From assembly GCA_003170475.1 (NCBI GenBank), contig PMZI01000032.1:33652-78336 (forward strand): 44,685 bases of DNA, read 5' to 3'. Below the pieces are notes generated by a model. It was not told the DNA's origin and searched no databases. It worked only from the letters and a program-made list of their open reading frames with translations. The translations under genes and the position numbers were made by a program. Position 1 is the first letter of the stretch. Each line of letters opens with the position of its first letter. Below are positions 18,256-26,514 of this stretch, piece after piece. This DNA is from Ignavibacteriota bacterium. Its GTDB lineage: Bacteria > Bacteroidota > Ignavibacteria > UBA10030.

Positions 18256-19527
18256 CTTGTTCGCCATTTCCGAGAGTTTCCTGAATCGCTTCAGCTTTCC
18301 CCTGATGGTGGCGAGGAGGGTTTCATCTGAAAAAGGCTTGGTGACGTAGTCGTCCACGCCCAACTCTTTGCCGGTACGGATTAAGACCTCATCGGTAAGG
18401 CCGCTGAGGAAAATGAAGGGGATGTTGTGCAGGTGATCCAGCTCCCGGACTTTCTCATAAAATGAAAACCCGCCCATCGTTGACGTTTCGAGGTTGATAT
18501 CAGAGATGATAAGATCCGGCTTATTCTCCTTGAGGTACTTGAACGCGTCGTCGGACGTTGAGAACGATCGAACGTTGTACTTTGATTCCCGCAGGGTTTC
18601 GCTCACCACCTTCAGAAATTTGATATCGTCATCGACAATCGCCAGTGTCGTTGGATGTGCCTCGGACCTGACTTCCCAAAGGATCTCCGCCTCGAGCCGG
18701 TCGGATTCCTCAGGTGTAATCTGAAAGCGCGTTCGCAAATCGGAGAGCTCTGAGGCGCGATCGGGCGTAATGGATCCACTCGACCATGATTGCCGAAACG
18801 CTTGAAGGTAGGATTCCAGCTGTGCTTCTTTCGTCAGCCGGGCATGTTCTTCTGCTGTGATGCCGTATTTTGCTTTGAGTTCCACAAGCTGCATTTCTTC
18901 GAACGGCGTAAGCGTTCCGTCCTCCCAGGCTTTCAGAAGCTCATTCTTGTATTTTACCAGCCTGTCAGACTGAATGGTCTTCGTGGCGGCCTGTCTCTTG
19001 GTCTCCTCTTCCTTCCGACGCAACTCGGCTTCTGCTTCGCGGAGCTCACGCTCGAGCTCTTCGAGAGAAAGTGCGCTCTCTCCGGTCCGACCTTCCTTTG
19101 GTTCTACTGGTGGTTTAATGATCTCAGGTGGCCTTGTTTCCGGACGATGTACCTCAGCTTGCTTCGCCTCCTGCTTCCGTGCCTCCTGTTGCTTTCGCAC
19201 TGTCTCCTGCCTGCGTACCTCCTCCTGCTTGAGGCGCTCGAGCTCCACATCCGCTAGTCGCCGGGCCTCTTCGTCCCGAACTCGAGCTGCTTCCTCGGCC
19301 TCTTTGCGTGTTTGTTCATCCTTGATATGTTTTTCGTGCTCATTCCTGAGGTAGGTCAACCGTTCTTCATACGCGAAGATGTAGACATTCTTTGGGTCGA
19401 CTTCCTTCGCCTGGATGATCTCACGGATAGCCTGGTCGAGCTCTCCCGCGCGAATGAGACGGTCCACCCGTTTCAGGATCTCGCTGACCTTCTTCTTAAT
19501 ATCATCTCGGGGAGTGAGTTCTGTCAT
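18247..19527 (-). CDS. Coiled-coil protein with duplicated helical module and C-terminal response-regulator receiver domain
   Basis: 426 residues from ATG 19527 (GGAG just upstream; ATG 19536 is an equal alternative, and the longer frame to 19650 would run through the promoter). Residues 10-60 form a TPR-like helix pair ('AGELDQAIREI..DPKN'), then a charged coiled coil (about 60-180). Two copies of a 44-residue module follow (about 193-236 and 240-283) sharing W..G.(L/I)TP....L..L+..(Y/F).IT.EE. The C-terminus (about 293-426) is a receiver domain with acidic pocket D299-D301, phosphoacceptor D343 ('ISDINLE'), S375 and K397 ('VTKPF'). There is no DNA-binding or enzymatic output domain, so the phospho-signal probably alters protein contacts. 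No histidine kinase is adjacent. A consensus sigma-54 promoter lies about 55 bases upstream. Confidence 0.88.
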   Translation of the reverse strand: MTELTPRDDIKKKVSEILKRVDRLIRAGELDQAIREIIQAKEVDPKNVYIFAYEERLTYLRNEHEKHIKDEQTRKEAEEAARVRDEEARRLADVELERLKQEEVRRQETVRKQQEARKQEAKQAEVHRPETRPPEIIKPPVEPKEGRTGESALSLEELERELREAEAELRRKEEETKRQAATKTIQSDRLVKYKNELLKAWEDGTLTPFEEMQLVELKAKYGITAEEHARLTKEAQLESYLQAFRQSWSSGSITPDRASELSDLRTRFQITPEESDRLEAEILWEVRSEAHPTTLAIVDDDIKFLKVVSETLRESKYNVRSFSTSDDAFKYLKENKPDLIISDINLETSTMGGFSFYEKVRELDHLHNIPFIFLSGLTDEVLIRTGKELGVDDYVTKPFSDETLLATIRGKLKRFRKLSEMANKKK

Positions 19528-19582
19528 GATCTCCATCGTACCTGAAAAATCAGGGGAAAAGTAACCAACTGTTGAGGCAAAT

Positions 19583-19597
19583 GCAAGAAAGGTGCCC
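19583..19597 (-). promoter_or_regulatory. Sigma-54 (-24/-12) promoter of the response-regulator gene
   Basis: The minus strand reads GGGCACCTTTCTTGC followed by A. Against the consensus TGGCACG-N4-TTGCW it matches GGCAC at -24 and TTGC(A) at -12 with exact spacing; only the first T and the G at the end of the -24 block differ. Transcription would start near 19571, giving a leader of about 45 bases before ATG 19527. A dyad lies about 95-115 bases further upstream, where an enhancer site would be expected. Confidence 0.6.
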
Positions 19598-19689
19598 GGC
19601 GACCTTGTTATCGTGTGCCGGACGAAATCAGAAAGGTCGCAATCGATCACCGAACTGGGTCAGCGACAAGAGAAGATTGAAATGGTGTC

Positions 19690-19709
19690 GCACACGGTGA
19701 ATTGTGTGC
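19690..19709. promoter_or_regulatory. Dyad GCACAC-N8-GTGTGC, candidate activator binding site
   Basis: Perfect 6+6 inverted repeat (19690-19695 and 19704-19709), centre-to-centre spacing 14 bases, about 130 bases upstream of the predicted sigma-54 start of the response regulator and about 90 bases upstream of the PhyH promoter on the other strand. Position fits an enhancer (UAS) for a sigma-54 activator, such as the one encoded at 25030-26514, but could also serve the PhyH gene. Confidence 0.4.
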
Positions 19710-19775
19710 AAACTCGATGCGCTGGAATCGTCTGTCTCTCGCGACTCATGTGGCATCATCGTCCACGTGCTCTTC

Positions 19776-19802
19776 TTGATTGTCGCTGAAAGTATCTATA
19801 AT
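19776..19802 (+). promoter_or_regulatory. Sigma-70-like promoter of the PhyH gene
   Basis: A perfect -10 TATAAT at 19797-19802, with TTGATT at 19776-19781 as a -35 (15-base spacer, shorter than ideal). The start would fall near 19809, about 45 bases before the ATG. The ribosome site CGGAGGG is at about 19840-19846. Confidence 0.45.
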
Positions 19803-19853
19803 ATGCGAAAGAGGTGATGCATCGTAGGGAGTGAACGTATCGGAGGGTGATCG

Positions 19854-20663
19854 ATGAATCAAAGCCTTTCCACCATGTATCCAATTTCCCAGGACCAGAT
19901 CGGCCAATATCAACGTGACGGCCATATCCTGTTGAAAAATGTTGCCGCGCAGGAAGACGTGAAGGTCATACGCCCGCTCATCATCGGAATCGTTGACGGA
20001 GTAGCGAAGGCAGGCGAAACGCAGGGCCGAATTTCTGACTACAGCAAGATGTTCACGCAGACGACCAATGTGTGGCGCAAAAACGAATTGATCCGGGAAT
20101 TCATTTTTGCAGATCGCTTCGCTCGCATTGCGGCAGACCTGATGGGAGTGAACGGGGTTCGTCTCTATCACGACCAGGCGCTGGTCAAAGAACCCGGCGG
20201 CAAGCCTACGCCCTGGCATCAGGACTACTACTACTGGCCTCTTGCAACGGAGCACGCCATCACCATGTGGATGCCCCTGGTGGATGTCACGACGGAGATG
20301 GGGTCGATGAGCTTTGTTCAGGGTTCGCACGTGGAAAGCGCCTATGAGCAGCTCCCAATCTCTGAAACCTCCCAGGAATACTTCGAACGAGTTATCAAAA
20401 ATCAGAACGGCAAGATCCGGAGCTACTCGCTCAATGCCGGTGATGCGACGTTTCATTCCGGTCGTGCGCTCCATTCCGCGCACGCAAATGCGAGCAGTAG
20501 GAGGCGAGAAGTCATCACCGTCATCTACTATGCCGACGGAACCCGAATCATGGAACTGGACAACCAGCACCGGAAGGTTGATATGCAGGTGTTCCATCCC
20601 GGTCAAATGCCGGGGGAACTTGCCGCGAGTGAGTTGAACCCGCTGTTGTTCTCAAGACTGTAG
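19854..20663 (+). CDS. Phytanoyl-CoA dioxygenase (PhyH) family Fe(II)/2-oxoglutarate oxygenase
   Basis: 269 residues with GGAGGG before the ATG. The PhyH facial triad is present: H122-x-D124 in 'PWHQDYYYWPL' and the distal H207 in 'ALHSAHANAS', with 'SRRREVIT' supplying the 2-oxoglutarate-binding arginine. 'MWMPLVDVTTEMGSMSFVQGSH' is typical of the family, which hydroxylates small molecules ranging from ectoine to acyl-CoA and natural products. The substrate here cannot be assigned. It is cytoplasmic, with no signal peptide. The next gene, a secreted mannosidase, begins 81 bases later on the same strand with no terminator between, so they may be co-transcribed, but no metabolic link is apparent. 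Confidence 0.88.
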   Translation: MNQSLSTMYPISQDQIGQYQRDGHILLKNVAAQEDVKVIRPLIIGIVDGVAKAGETQGRISDYSKMFTQTTNVWRKNELIREFIFADRFARIAADLMGVNGVRLYHDQALVKEPGGKPTPWHQDYYYWPLATEHAITMWMPLVDVTTEMGSMSFVQGSHVESAYEQLPISETSQEYFERVIKNQNGKIRSYSLNAGDATFHSGRALHSAHANASSRRREVITVIYYADGTRIMELDNQHRKVDMQVFHPGQMPGELAASELNPLLFSRL

Positions 20664-20744
20664 ATTGCTTCGCTATTGATCCGTCACTGCACCAAGGGAC
20701 GAACTGTCGATCAAGCAACTCTCCCACACACCGAGGATCCCACC

Positions 20745-23700
20745 ATGAAAATCATCCGATGTCTCCTTGTCATCCTTCTACTCCCCGTTGTCCTTTCCGC
20801 ACAAACAAACGTTGACAAACTGGTCAAGGCGCTCGACTCCCTGAGTCTTGCGTCCTTCAATGACTGGAAAGTCAGTCCCGACCTGAAGGGGTTCAAACCA
20901 AACGGCGATCCTACGAAAGCCGGGTTTGATGATTCCTCCTGGGAAACGCTGAAGCTCAATCAAAACATCTACCCCGACTCATGCTGGATTAGAAAAGAGA
21001 TCGTACTGCCGGCAAAGATCCTCGGCAAAGCCATCAAGGGAGCGATGCAAATCGAAGTCTCTGTCGACGACTACGGTTACATGTGGATCAACGGGGTCAG
21101 CAAAGGATACTTCCCCTGGGATGGTGAGTTCGAACTCACGAAGGATGCGAAGCCGGGGGAGCATTTTCTCATCGCCATCAAGGCAATCAATACCGGCGGA
21201 CCCTTGCGGTTGATTCGGGCCCAGATTGCTTCCATTGAACTTCAGCCCTTGCGCTCCATGATCGAGAACCTCTCCCTCAGTATGCGCGTTGGACAGAAGC
21301 TCCTGAGTTTTGATACCTATCAGACGAGTTCCAACAAACGTGTTGATCCGAAGACAGACTTGTCGACCATGGACAAGGCGGAGAAGCAGCGTCTCAACGA
21401 CGTCCTGCAATCGGCTGCCGCAATTGTCGATCTTCGCTCTCTCATTGACGGCCCGATGGAGAAATTCGAGGCTTCTGTGGCCGATGTCCGAAAGCAACTG
21501 AAGCCGGTCCATGCGTATGCGAAACGCTTCACGGTGTATCTCAACTCCAATGCCCATATCGATGCAGCGTGGCTCTGGCGATCGAAGGAGACCATTGAAG
21601 TCTGCAAGAACACGTTTGCTTCGGTGCTCAATATGTTCAATGCGCGGCCGGACTTTACCTACACACAAAGTGCTGCAGCGTACTATGATTGGATGGAGCG
21701 ACTTTATCCTGAGCTCTTCAAGGACATCCAGAAACGCGTCAAGGACGGGCGGTGGGAAGTTGTTGGTGGAATGTGGATTGAACCGGACTGCAATATCCCG
21801 AGCGGCGAGTCATGGGCCAGGCATCTCCTGTACGCGAAGAGCTACTTCCGGCAAAAGCTCGGTGTTGACGTCAAGATCGGCTGGAATCCGGATTCGTTCG
21901 GCTACAACTGGAATATGCCGCAATTCTACCTGAATGCCGGGATTGATGCGTTCATCACGCAGAAGATCGGATGGAACGACACGAACGTTTTTCCGTACCG
22001 ATTGTTCTGGTGGGAAGGACCTGATGGATCTCGAGTCCTCAGCTACTTTCCGTTCGACTATGTCAACGAAGTCAAGAATGGATACCAGCTCGTTGACTGG
22101 CTGCGGCAATTCGAAGCAAATACGGGTTTGACAAAAATGATGATCCTTTTTGGTGTCGGCGACCACGGTGGCGGACCGTCCATGGATATGCTGGATCGGA
22201 TTGATGAGCTCAAGAAACTCGACATCTTCCCGACGATTGAGTTCGGCAATACAACAAAGTATCTGCAATGGATCAAAGAGCATGACCTGAGTAAAATCCC
22301 CGTGTGGAAGGATGAACTGTACCTCGAGTACCATCAGGGGACCTACACCACGCAGGCGAACATGAAGAAGTTCAACCGCGGCAGCGAAGTGCTGCTGACC
22401 AATGCGGAAAAGTTTTCCGCCTTCGCTTCATTGTCAGGACGGCCGTACAACAGTGGTGCCCTTCAGGAGGCGTGGAAGAAAGTCATGTTCAATCAGTTCC
22501 ACGATATTCTTCCGGGATCAAGCATCCGTGAAGTCTACATCGACGCGACAGAAACTCACAAAGAGGCTCAGGAGATCGGGATGTTTGAGTTGACCGGGTC
22601 ACTCCAGCAGCTTGCCCAACATGTCAACACTTCGAACCTCCGCGGAGGAATCCCCGTCGTTGTCTTCAATCCTCTTTCCTGGGATCGCACCGATGTCGTG
22701 AGAGTTGCCTTGCCGAAGGCAGACGAAGCCGACTATGCGGTGCTCGACGACGGCGGCAAAGAACTTACGTCTCAAGTCGTAGGGACGGGGAGATACCAAC
22801 GTGAAGTGATGTTCATCGCACAGAATGTCCCGTCGCTTGGGTACAAGACGTTTCAGTTGAAGAAGCAGAAGCCGGCGAGCGCGGGCACTCTGGTTGCAAC
22901 AAAGGAGAAGATTGAAAACAGCTTCTTTGCAGTCAGCATCGATCCGCAATCCGGGTGGGTCAAGAGCATCGTCGACAAACGAAATGGAAAGGAAGTCCTG
23001 AGCGGTCAGGGGAACGAACTGCAGCTCTTGGCCGATTACCCGCGGGAGTACGACGCCTGGAATATCGGCCTGACCGGCGTGTCGTATCCATCAACGTTTC
23101 GCAAGGCGGAAGTTGTGGAGAGCGGTCCGCTCAGGGTCGTTCTCAGGCTCTCGCGCGACTATCTCAAACCGGGAATAAAGAAGGAATTCCCCACGGAGGA
23201 TTTTCCGAGTTCATTCTTCACACAGGATGTTATTCTGTATGATGGAGTTGATCGCATCGATTTCAAAACCGATGTCGATTGGTGGGAGGACAAAACATTT
23301 CTCAAGGTAGCGTTCCCAGTGTCTGTCAGTGATTCACTCGCGACCTACGAGATCCCCTATGGATCGATCCAGCGCTCGACGCAACTGCGGGACAGCTGGG
23401 AACGGGCAAAAGTCGAGGTGCCGGCTCGTGCGTGGGCTGACCTGTCTCAAGGAGATTACGGCGTAAGCCTTCTGAATAACTCGAAGTACGGGTATGACAT
23501 TAAAGGCAACGTTATCCGGCTTTCCTTGCTGCGTTCGCCGAAGTCTCCCGATCCCACTGCCGACCGGGGTAAGCATTCGATTGAGTTCGCACTCTACCCG
23601 CACAAAGGTACCTGGCGTGATGCGAAGACGGTGAGAAAAGGCTATGAGTTCAACAATCCCCTCATCGCACTGGCGACCGACGTGCACAAAGGCGATCTGC

Positions 23701-23969
23701 CGATACAGCATTCTTTCGTTCAGATCTCGCCGTCGAATCTTGTGCTGACTTCAGTGAAGAGGAGCGAGGATGGCGAAGCATGGGTTGTGCAATGGTACGA
23801 CACAGAGGGAAAGGTCTCCGATGCAACGATCTCCTTCCCCAGGACGCCGAAAAAGGTCGTTCTGTCGAACTTCCTGGAGGAAGTAGGCTCTTCGGTGCCG
23901 GTTCGGAACAATGCGGTGAATGTCAGGACCCGGGCATCATCGATTGTCACACTTCGAGTGAGTTTTTAG
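20745..23969 (+). CDS. Secreted glycoside hydrolase family 38 alpha-mannosidase
   Basis: 1074 residues from ATG 20745, which has GAGG eight bases upstream and opens a signal peptide 'MKIIRCLLVILLLPVVLSAQ'. The frame open from 20676 adds 23 residues that would hide it. Residues about 40-180 look like a galactose-binding beta-sandwich ('IEVSVDDYGYMWINGVSKGY'). The GH38 catalytic domain carries zinc ligands H271 and D273 in 'NAHIDAAWLWR', the nucleophile D383 in 'WNPDSFGYNWNMPQ', and 'GDHGGGPS'; the middle three-helix domain has 'FNQFHDILPGSSIREVY'. The rest is the C-terminal beta domains of the family. It should remove alpha-linked mannose from glycans in the periplasm or outside the cell, fitting a polysaccharide-degrading lifestyle. 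Linkage specificity is not readable from sequence. Confidence 0.92.
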   Translation: MKIIRCLLVILLLPVVLSAQTNVDKLVKALDSLSLASFNDWKVSPDLKGFKPNGDPTKAGFDDSSWETLKLNQNIYPDSCWIRKEIVLPAKILGKAIKGAMQIEVSVDDYGYMWINGVSKGYFPWDGEFELTKDAKPGEHFLIAIKAINTGGPLRLIRAQIASIELQPLRSMIENLSLSMRVGQKLLSFDTYQTSSNKRVDPKTDLSTMDKAEKQRLNDVLQSAAAIVDLRSLIDGPMEKFEASVADVRKQLKPVHAYAKRFTVYLNSNAHIDAAWLWRSKETIEVCKNTFASVLNMFNARPDFTYTQSAAAYYDWMERLYPELFKDIQKRVKDGRWEVVGGMWIEPDCNIPSGESWARHLLYAKSYFRQKLGVDVKIGWNPDSFGYNWNMPQFYLNAGIDAFITQKIGWNDTNVFPYRLFWWEGPDGSRVLSYFPFDYVNEVKNGYQLVDWLRQFEANTGLTKMMILFGVGDHGGGPSMDMLDRIDELKKLDIFPTIEFGNTTKYLQWIKEHDLSKIPVWKDELYLEYHQGTYTTQANMKKFNRGSEVLLTNAEKFSAFASLSGRPYNSGALQEAWKKVMFNQFHDILPGSSIREVYIDATETHKEAQEIGMFELTGSLQQLAQHVNTSNLRGGIPVVVFNPLSWDRTDVVRVALPKADEADYAVLDDGGKELTSQVVGTGRYQREVMFIAQNVPSLGYKTFQLKKQKPASAGTLVATKEKIENSFFAVSIDPQSGWVKSIVDKRNGKEVLSGQGNELQLLADYPREYDAWNIGLTGVSYPSTFRKAEVVESGPLRVVLRLSRDYLKPGIKKEFPTEDFPSSFFTQDVILYDGVDRIDFKTDVDWWEDKTFLKVAFPVSVSDSLATYEIPYGSIQRSTQLRDSWERAKVEVPARAWADLSQGDYGVSLLNNSKYGYDIKGNVIRLSLLRSPKSPDPTADRGKHSIEFALYPHKGTWRDAKTVRKGYEFNNPLIALATDVHKGDLPIQHSFVQISPSNLVLTSVKRSEDGEAWVVQWYDTEGKVSDATISFPRTPKKVVLSNFLEEVGSSVPVRNNAVNVRTRASSIVTLRVSF

Positions 23970-24034
23970 CCGTTAACGTTGTTTGATTCTGCTCACAGAC
24001 GACGATTGATCAAAATGGTACCATAAATACTGCG

Positions 24035-25027
24035 ATGCAGCGAAGTCCATCATATTGTGCGTCTCTTCTAGTGGGGGCATGCCTTCTCGTGTCCGGTTGC
24101 GTGCCCGATGCCTCGCATGACAACCCCTTGGATCCGAACTCAAGAGCGTTCTCGAATAGTGGGACGATCTCGGGAAACGTGTTATCGTTCTATCAACCGT
24201 ACACGGGAATCTCCGGCGCGCTCGTGACAATTCAGCCCTCCGGCGTTGCCGGTGTGACAAATTCCTCCGGGGCATTCTCCGTCAGCGACGTACCCGCCGG
24301 GAGTATCAGCATCATCGTCTCGCGTTCGGGATACCTGGCTGATACAGTGAATAGCAAAGCATCGGTCGGGGTCGAAGCGAAGGTCGACATTCATTTGGAT
24401 GCGATGCCGGTGGTTGGCGCTTGTCAGGTCGTAACACGGAAGATCGACCAATGGTGGCCCCATGCCGTCTATTCCATTGTGGTCAGCGGAACACTGACCG
24501 ATCCCGATGGACTCGGAGATATCGCAGGCGCGTCATTGCAGGTGGATACGATGAAATTCGCCATGTCGTATGTACCCGACCAGCAATCCTACCAGGTGAG
24601 CGTGGATGCCGCAACCTTGCCTCAAGGGAACCTGGAATGGCTGGTGGGAAGACCGCTTACCATTACTGCGCGGGACAGAATCGGTGCTACAACAACGGGA
24701 AAATCTTTCTCTCTTACGCGCATTATCCAGGATGCCCCGATACCGGCTTCTCCGACTGCCCTCGATACTGCATCGGCGTCTCCACAGTTGTTCTGGACAC
24801 AAATTACGCCGCAATTCCTGTACACCTATAAGCTCGAACTCTTCAGGCTTGACCAGGGAGTTCCGACTCTTCTCTGGTCGGTCTCAAATCTCTCTTCATC
24901 ACTTTCAAGCTTCCAGTATCCCGCCGTCCTGACGACAGGGACGTTCTTCTGGACGATCTCGGTTGTTGATGAGTTCGGAAACCTTTCGCGATCCAAAGAA
25001 GCCTCATTTGTGGTGAACGGGCAGTAA
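24035..25027 (+). CDS. Lipoprotein with carboxypeptidase-regulatory-like (CarboxypepD_reg) domain
   Basis: 330 residues. The signal peptide ends in lipobox 'LVSGC', so C22 is the lipid-modified residue. After 'DNPLDPNS', a common lipoprotein N-terminus in this lineage, residues about 45-125 form a CarboxypepD_reg/CNA-B-like beta-sandwich ('TISGNVLSFYQPYTGISGALVTI', 'GVTNSSGAFSVSDVPAGSISIIV'). The remainder is predicted beta-rich, possibly fibronectin-like, with no recognised catalytic motif. It ends two bases before the sigma-54 activator gene, so it probably shares its transcript, which may mean a role in the signal that activator senses. No clear Shine-Dalgarno is seen. Function unknown. 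Confidence 0.82.
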   Translation: MQRSPSYCASLLVGACLLVSGCVPDASHDNPLDPNSRAFSNSGTISGNVLSFYQPYTGISGALVTIQPSGVAGVTNSSGAFSVSDVPAGSISIIVSRSGYLADTVNSKASVGVEAKVDIHLDAMPVVGACQVVTRKIDQWWPHAVYSIVVSGTLTDPDGLGDIAGASLQVDTMKFAMSYVPDQQSYQVSVDAATLPQGNLEWLVGRPLTITARDRIGATTTGKSFSLTRIIQDAPIPASPTALDTASASPQLFWTQITPQFLYTYKLELFRLDQGVPTLLWSVSNLSSSLSSFQYPAVLTTGTFFWTISVVDEFGNLSRSKEASFVVNGQ

Positions 25028-25029
25028 AT

Positions 25030-26514
25030 ATGAGCGAACCACGAAACGATAATTTCAGCGCTCTGTACGAGGTGACGCAAACCATCGGCTCCATCCTTGA
25101 GCCGAAACGGCTGCTGGAACAAGTGCTTGAAATTGCCATGAAGCATCTTGACGCCGAACGCGGCTTTCTTCTGTTGAAAGGCAAGGAGAGCGAGTCCGGG
25201 TTCACGGTCGCCGCCTCCAGGAATTTTGCAGGTGATGATCAATCGTCCGCTCTCGCTGCATCGTCTTCTGTCGTCAAGAAAGTGTTGACGAGCGGAGAAT
25301 CCGTGCTCACGGTGGATGCCGCGACGGACGAACGCTTTGAAGCTTCGAGAAGCATCGTCGCACAAAAAATACTCTCGATCATCTGTATTCCTCTGAAAGC
25401 GCAGGATCTGGTTCGCGGAGCGTTGTATCTCGACAGCGCAAAAACGCGCGGCAAGTTCAACAACGATTCGCTGCAGTTCTTGACGGTGTTCGGCAACCTT
25501 GCGACGATCGCGCTCGACAACGCCCGGTCGTACGAGCGATTGCGCGTGGAAAACGACAGACTTCGCGAGGGGACGGAATCAGCAAAGCTCTTCGAGGGCA
25601 TCGTTGGCCAGAGCAAAGAGTGGACGGCCGTCCTGGACCTGGTCCGTCGAGTGGTCGACGTCGATGTGTCGGTACTTATTACGGGCGAGACCGGAACGGG
25701 GAAAGAACTCATTGCGCGTACGATTCATGGGCAGAGCGGTCGTGCATTCAAGCCGTTCGTTGCCGTGAACTGCTCTGCCATTCCAGAGCATTTGCTGGAA
25801 AGTGAGTTGTTTGGCTACAGGAAGGGTGCGTTCACAGATGCAACGAGCGATAGGATGGGTCTTCTTGAGTACGCTCACTCGGGAACGTTGCTTCTCGACG
25901 AAATCGGAACTCTCGCCCCCCAATTGCAGTCAAAGCTGCTCAGAGTGCTTCAGGAACGGGAAGTTCGAAGAGTCGGTGACGTCGAAAACCGCAAGATCGA
26001 TGTGCGCATTCTCGCCGCGACAAACCGGGATCTCCAGGAGGAAGTGCGAAAGGGGCTTTTTCGAGAGGATCTCTTCTTTCGTTTGAATGTCATCGAAATT
26101 CATTTGCCCCCGCTGCGGCAACGGACGGCGGATATCCCGCCTCTCGCTAACTACTTTCTCAAGAAAGCAGCGACGAACTACAAGCGCCCCATCAGCGGCA
26201 TGAGCCCGCAGGCAATGCAATTGCTCCTGACGCACCCGTGGCAAGGGAATGTCCGGGAGCTACAGAACGTCATCGAGCGCGCTGTGGTGCTGTGCAGCGG
26301 AGAAGTAGTGACAGAACAGGATCTCCAACTTCAGCGCGTGCGCGAGTCGGACTTGCTCGAGAGCGGATTGACGCTCGAAGAATTTGAACGCAAACTGGTG
26401 GAACGGACACTCAAAGAAATGAAGGGTAACAGGACGCAGACCGCCGAAACGCTCGGCGTCTCCCTCCGATGGCTTCAGTACCGATTGAAAGAGTGGGAGA
26501 TTGGGAAAGAATAG
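25030..26514 (+). CDS. Sigma-54-dependent transcriptional activator: GAF - AAA+ - Fis-type HTH
   Basis: 494 residues. A GAF sensor domain (about 15-170) precedes a sigma-54-interaction AAA+ domain (about 190-420) with Walker A 'TGETGTGKE' (K225), 'ELFGYRKGAFTDAT', Walker B 'LLLDEIG', and the arginine-finger region 'FREDLFFRLNVIEIHLPPLRQR'. The C-terminus is a Fis-like HTH ('GNRTQTAETLGVSLRWLQYRL'). The loop that contacts sigma-54 reads GAFTDA (266-271) rather than GAFTGA, a variant found in some GAF-type activators. There is no receiver domain, so control is by ligand at the GAF domain or by protein contact. The gene for a Ser/Thr kinase overlaps its 3' end by 14 bases. A consensus sigma-54 promoter two genes downstream (29010) is its likely target. 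Confidence 0.93.
   Translation: MSEPRNDNFSALYEVTQTIGSILEPKRLLEQVLEIAMKHLDAERGFLLLKGKESESGFTVAASRNFAGDDQSSALAASSSVVKKVLTSGESVLTVDAATDERFEASRSIVAQKILSIICIPLKAQDLVRGALYLDSAKTRGKFNNDSLQFLTVFGNLATIALDNARSYERLRVENDRLREGTESAKLFEGIVGQSKEWTAVLDLVRRVVDVDVSVLITGETGTGKELIARTIHGQSGRAFKPFVAVNCSAIPEHLLESELFGYRKGAFTDATSDRMGLLEYAHSGTLLLDEIGTLAPQLQSKLLRVLQEREVRRVGDVENRKIDVRILAATNRDLQEEVRKGLFREDLFFRLNVIEIHLPPLRQRTADIPPLANYFLKKAATNYKRPISGMSPQAMQLLLTHPWQGNVRELQNVIERAVVLCSGEVVTEQDLQLQRVRESDLLESGLTLEEFERKLVERTLKEMKGNRTQTAETLGVSLRWLQYRLKEWEIGKE

Larger units (their letters stand above)
19528..19853. other. Divergent intergenic region holding promoters in both directions
   Basis: 326 bases between the response-regulator gene (leftward) and the PhyH gene (rightward). 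It contains a sigma-54-type promoter on the minus strand (19583-19597), a GCACAC/GTGTGC dyad (19690-19709) and a sigma-70-like promoter on the plus strand (19776-19802), each listed separately. No credible coding sequence is present; the open frames crossing it are extensions of, or antisense to, the flanking genes. Confidence 0.7.

Noticed and set aside
19746-20606. Minus-strand open frame of 286 codons opposite the PhyH gene
   Set aside because: PhyH has clear catalytic motifs and a ribosome site on the plus strand; the antisense product is low in hydrophobic core and unrecognised.
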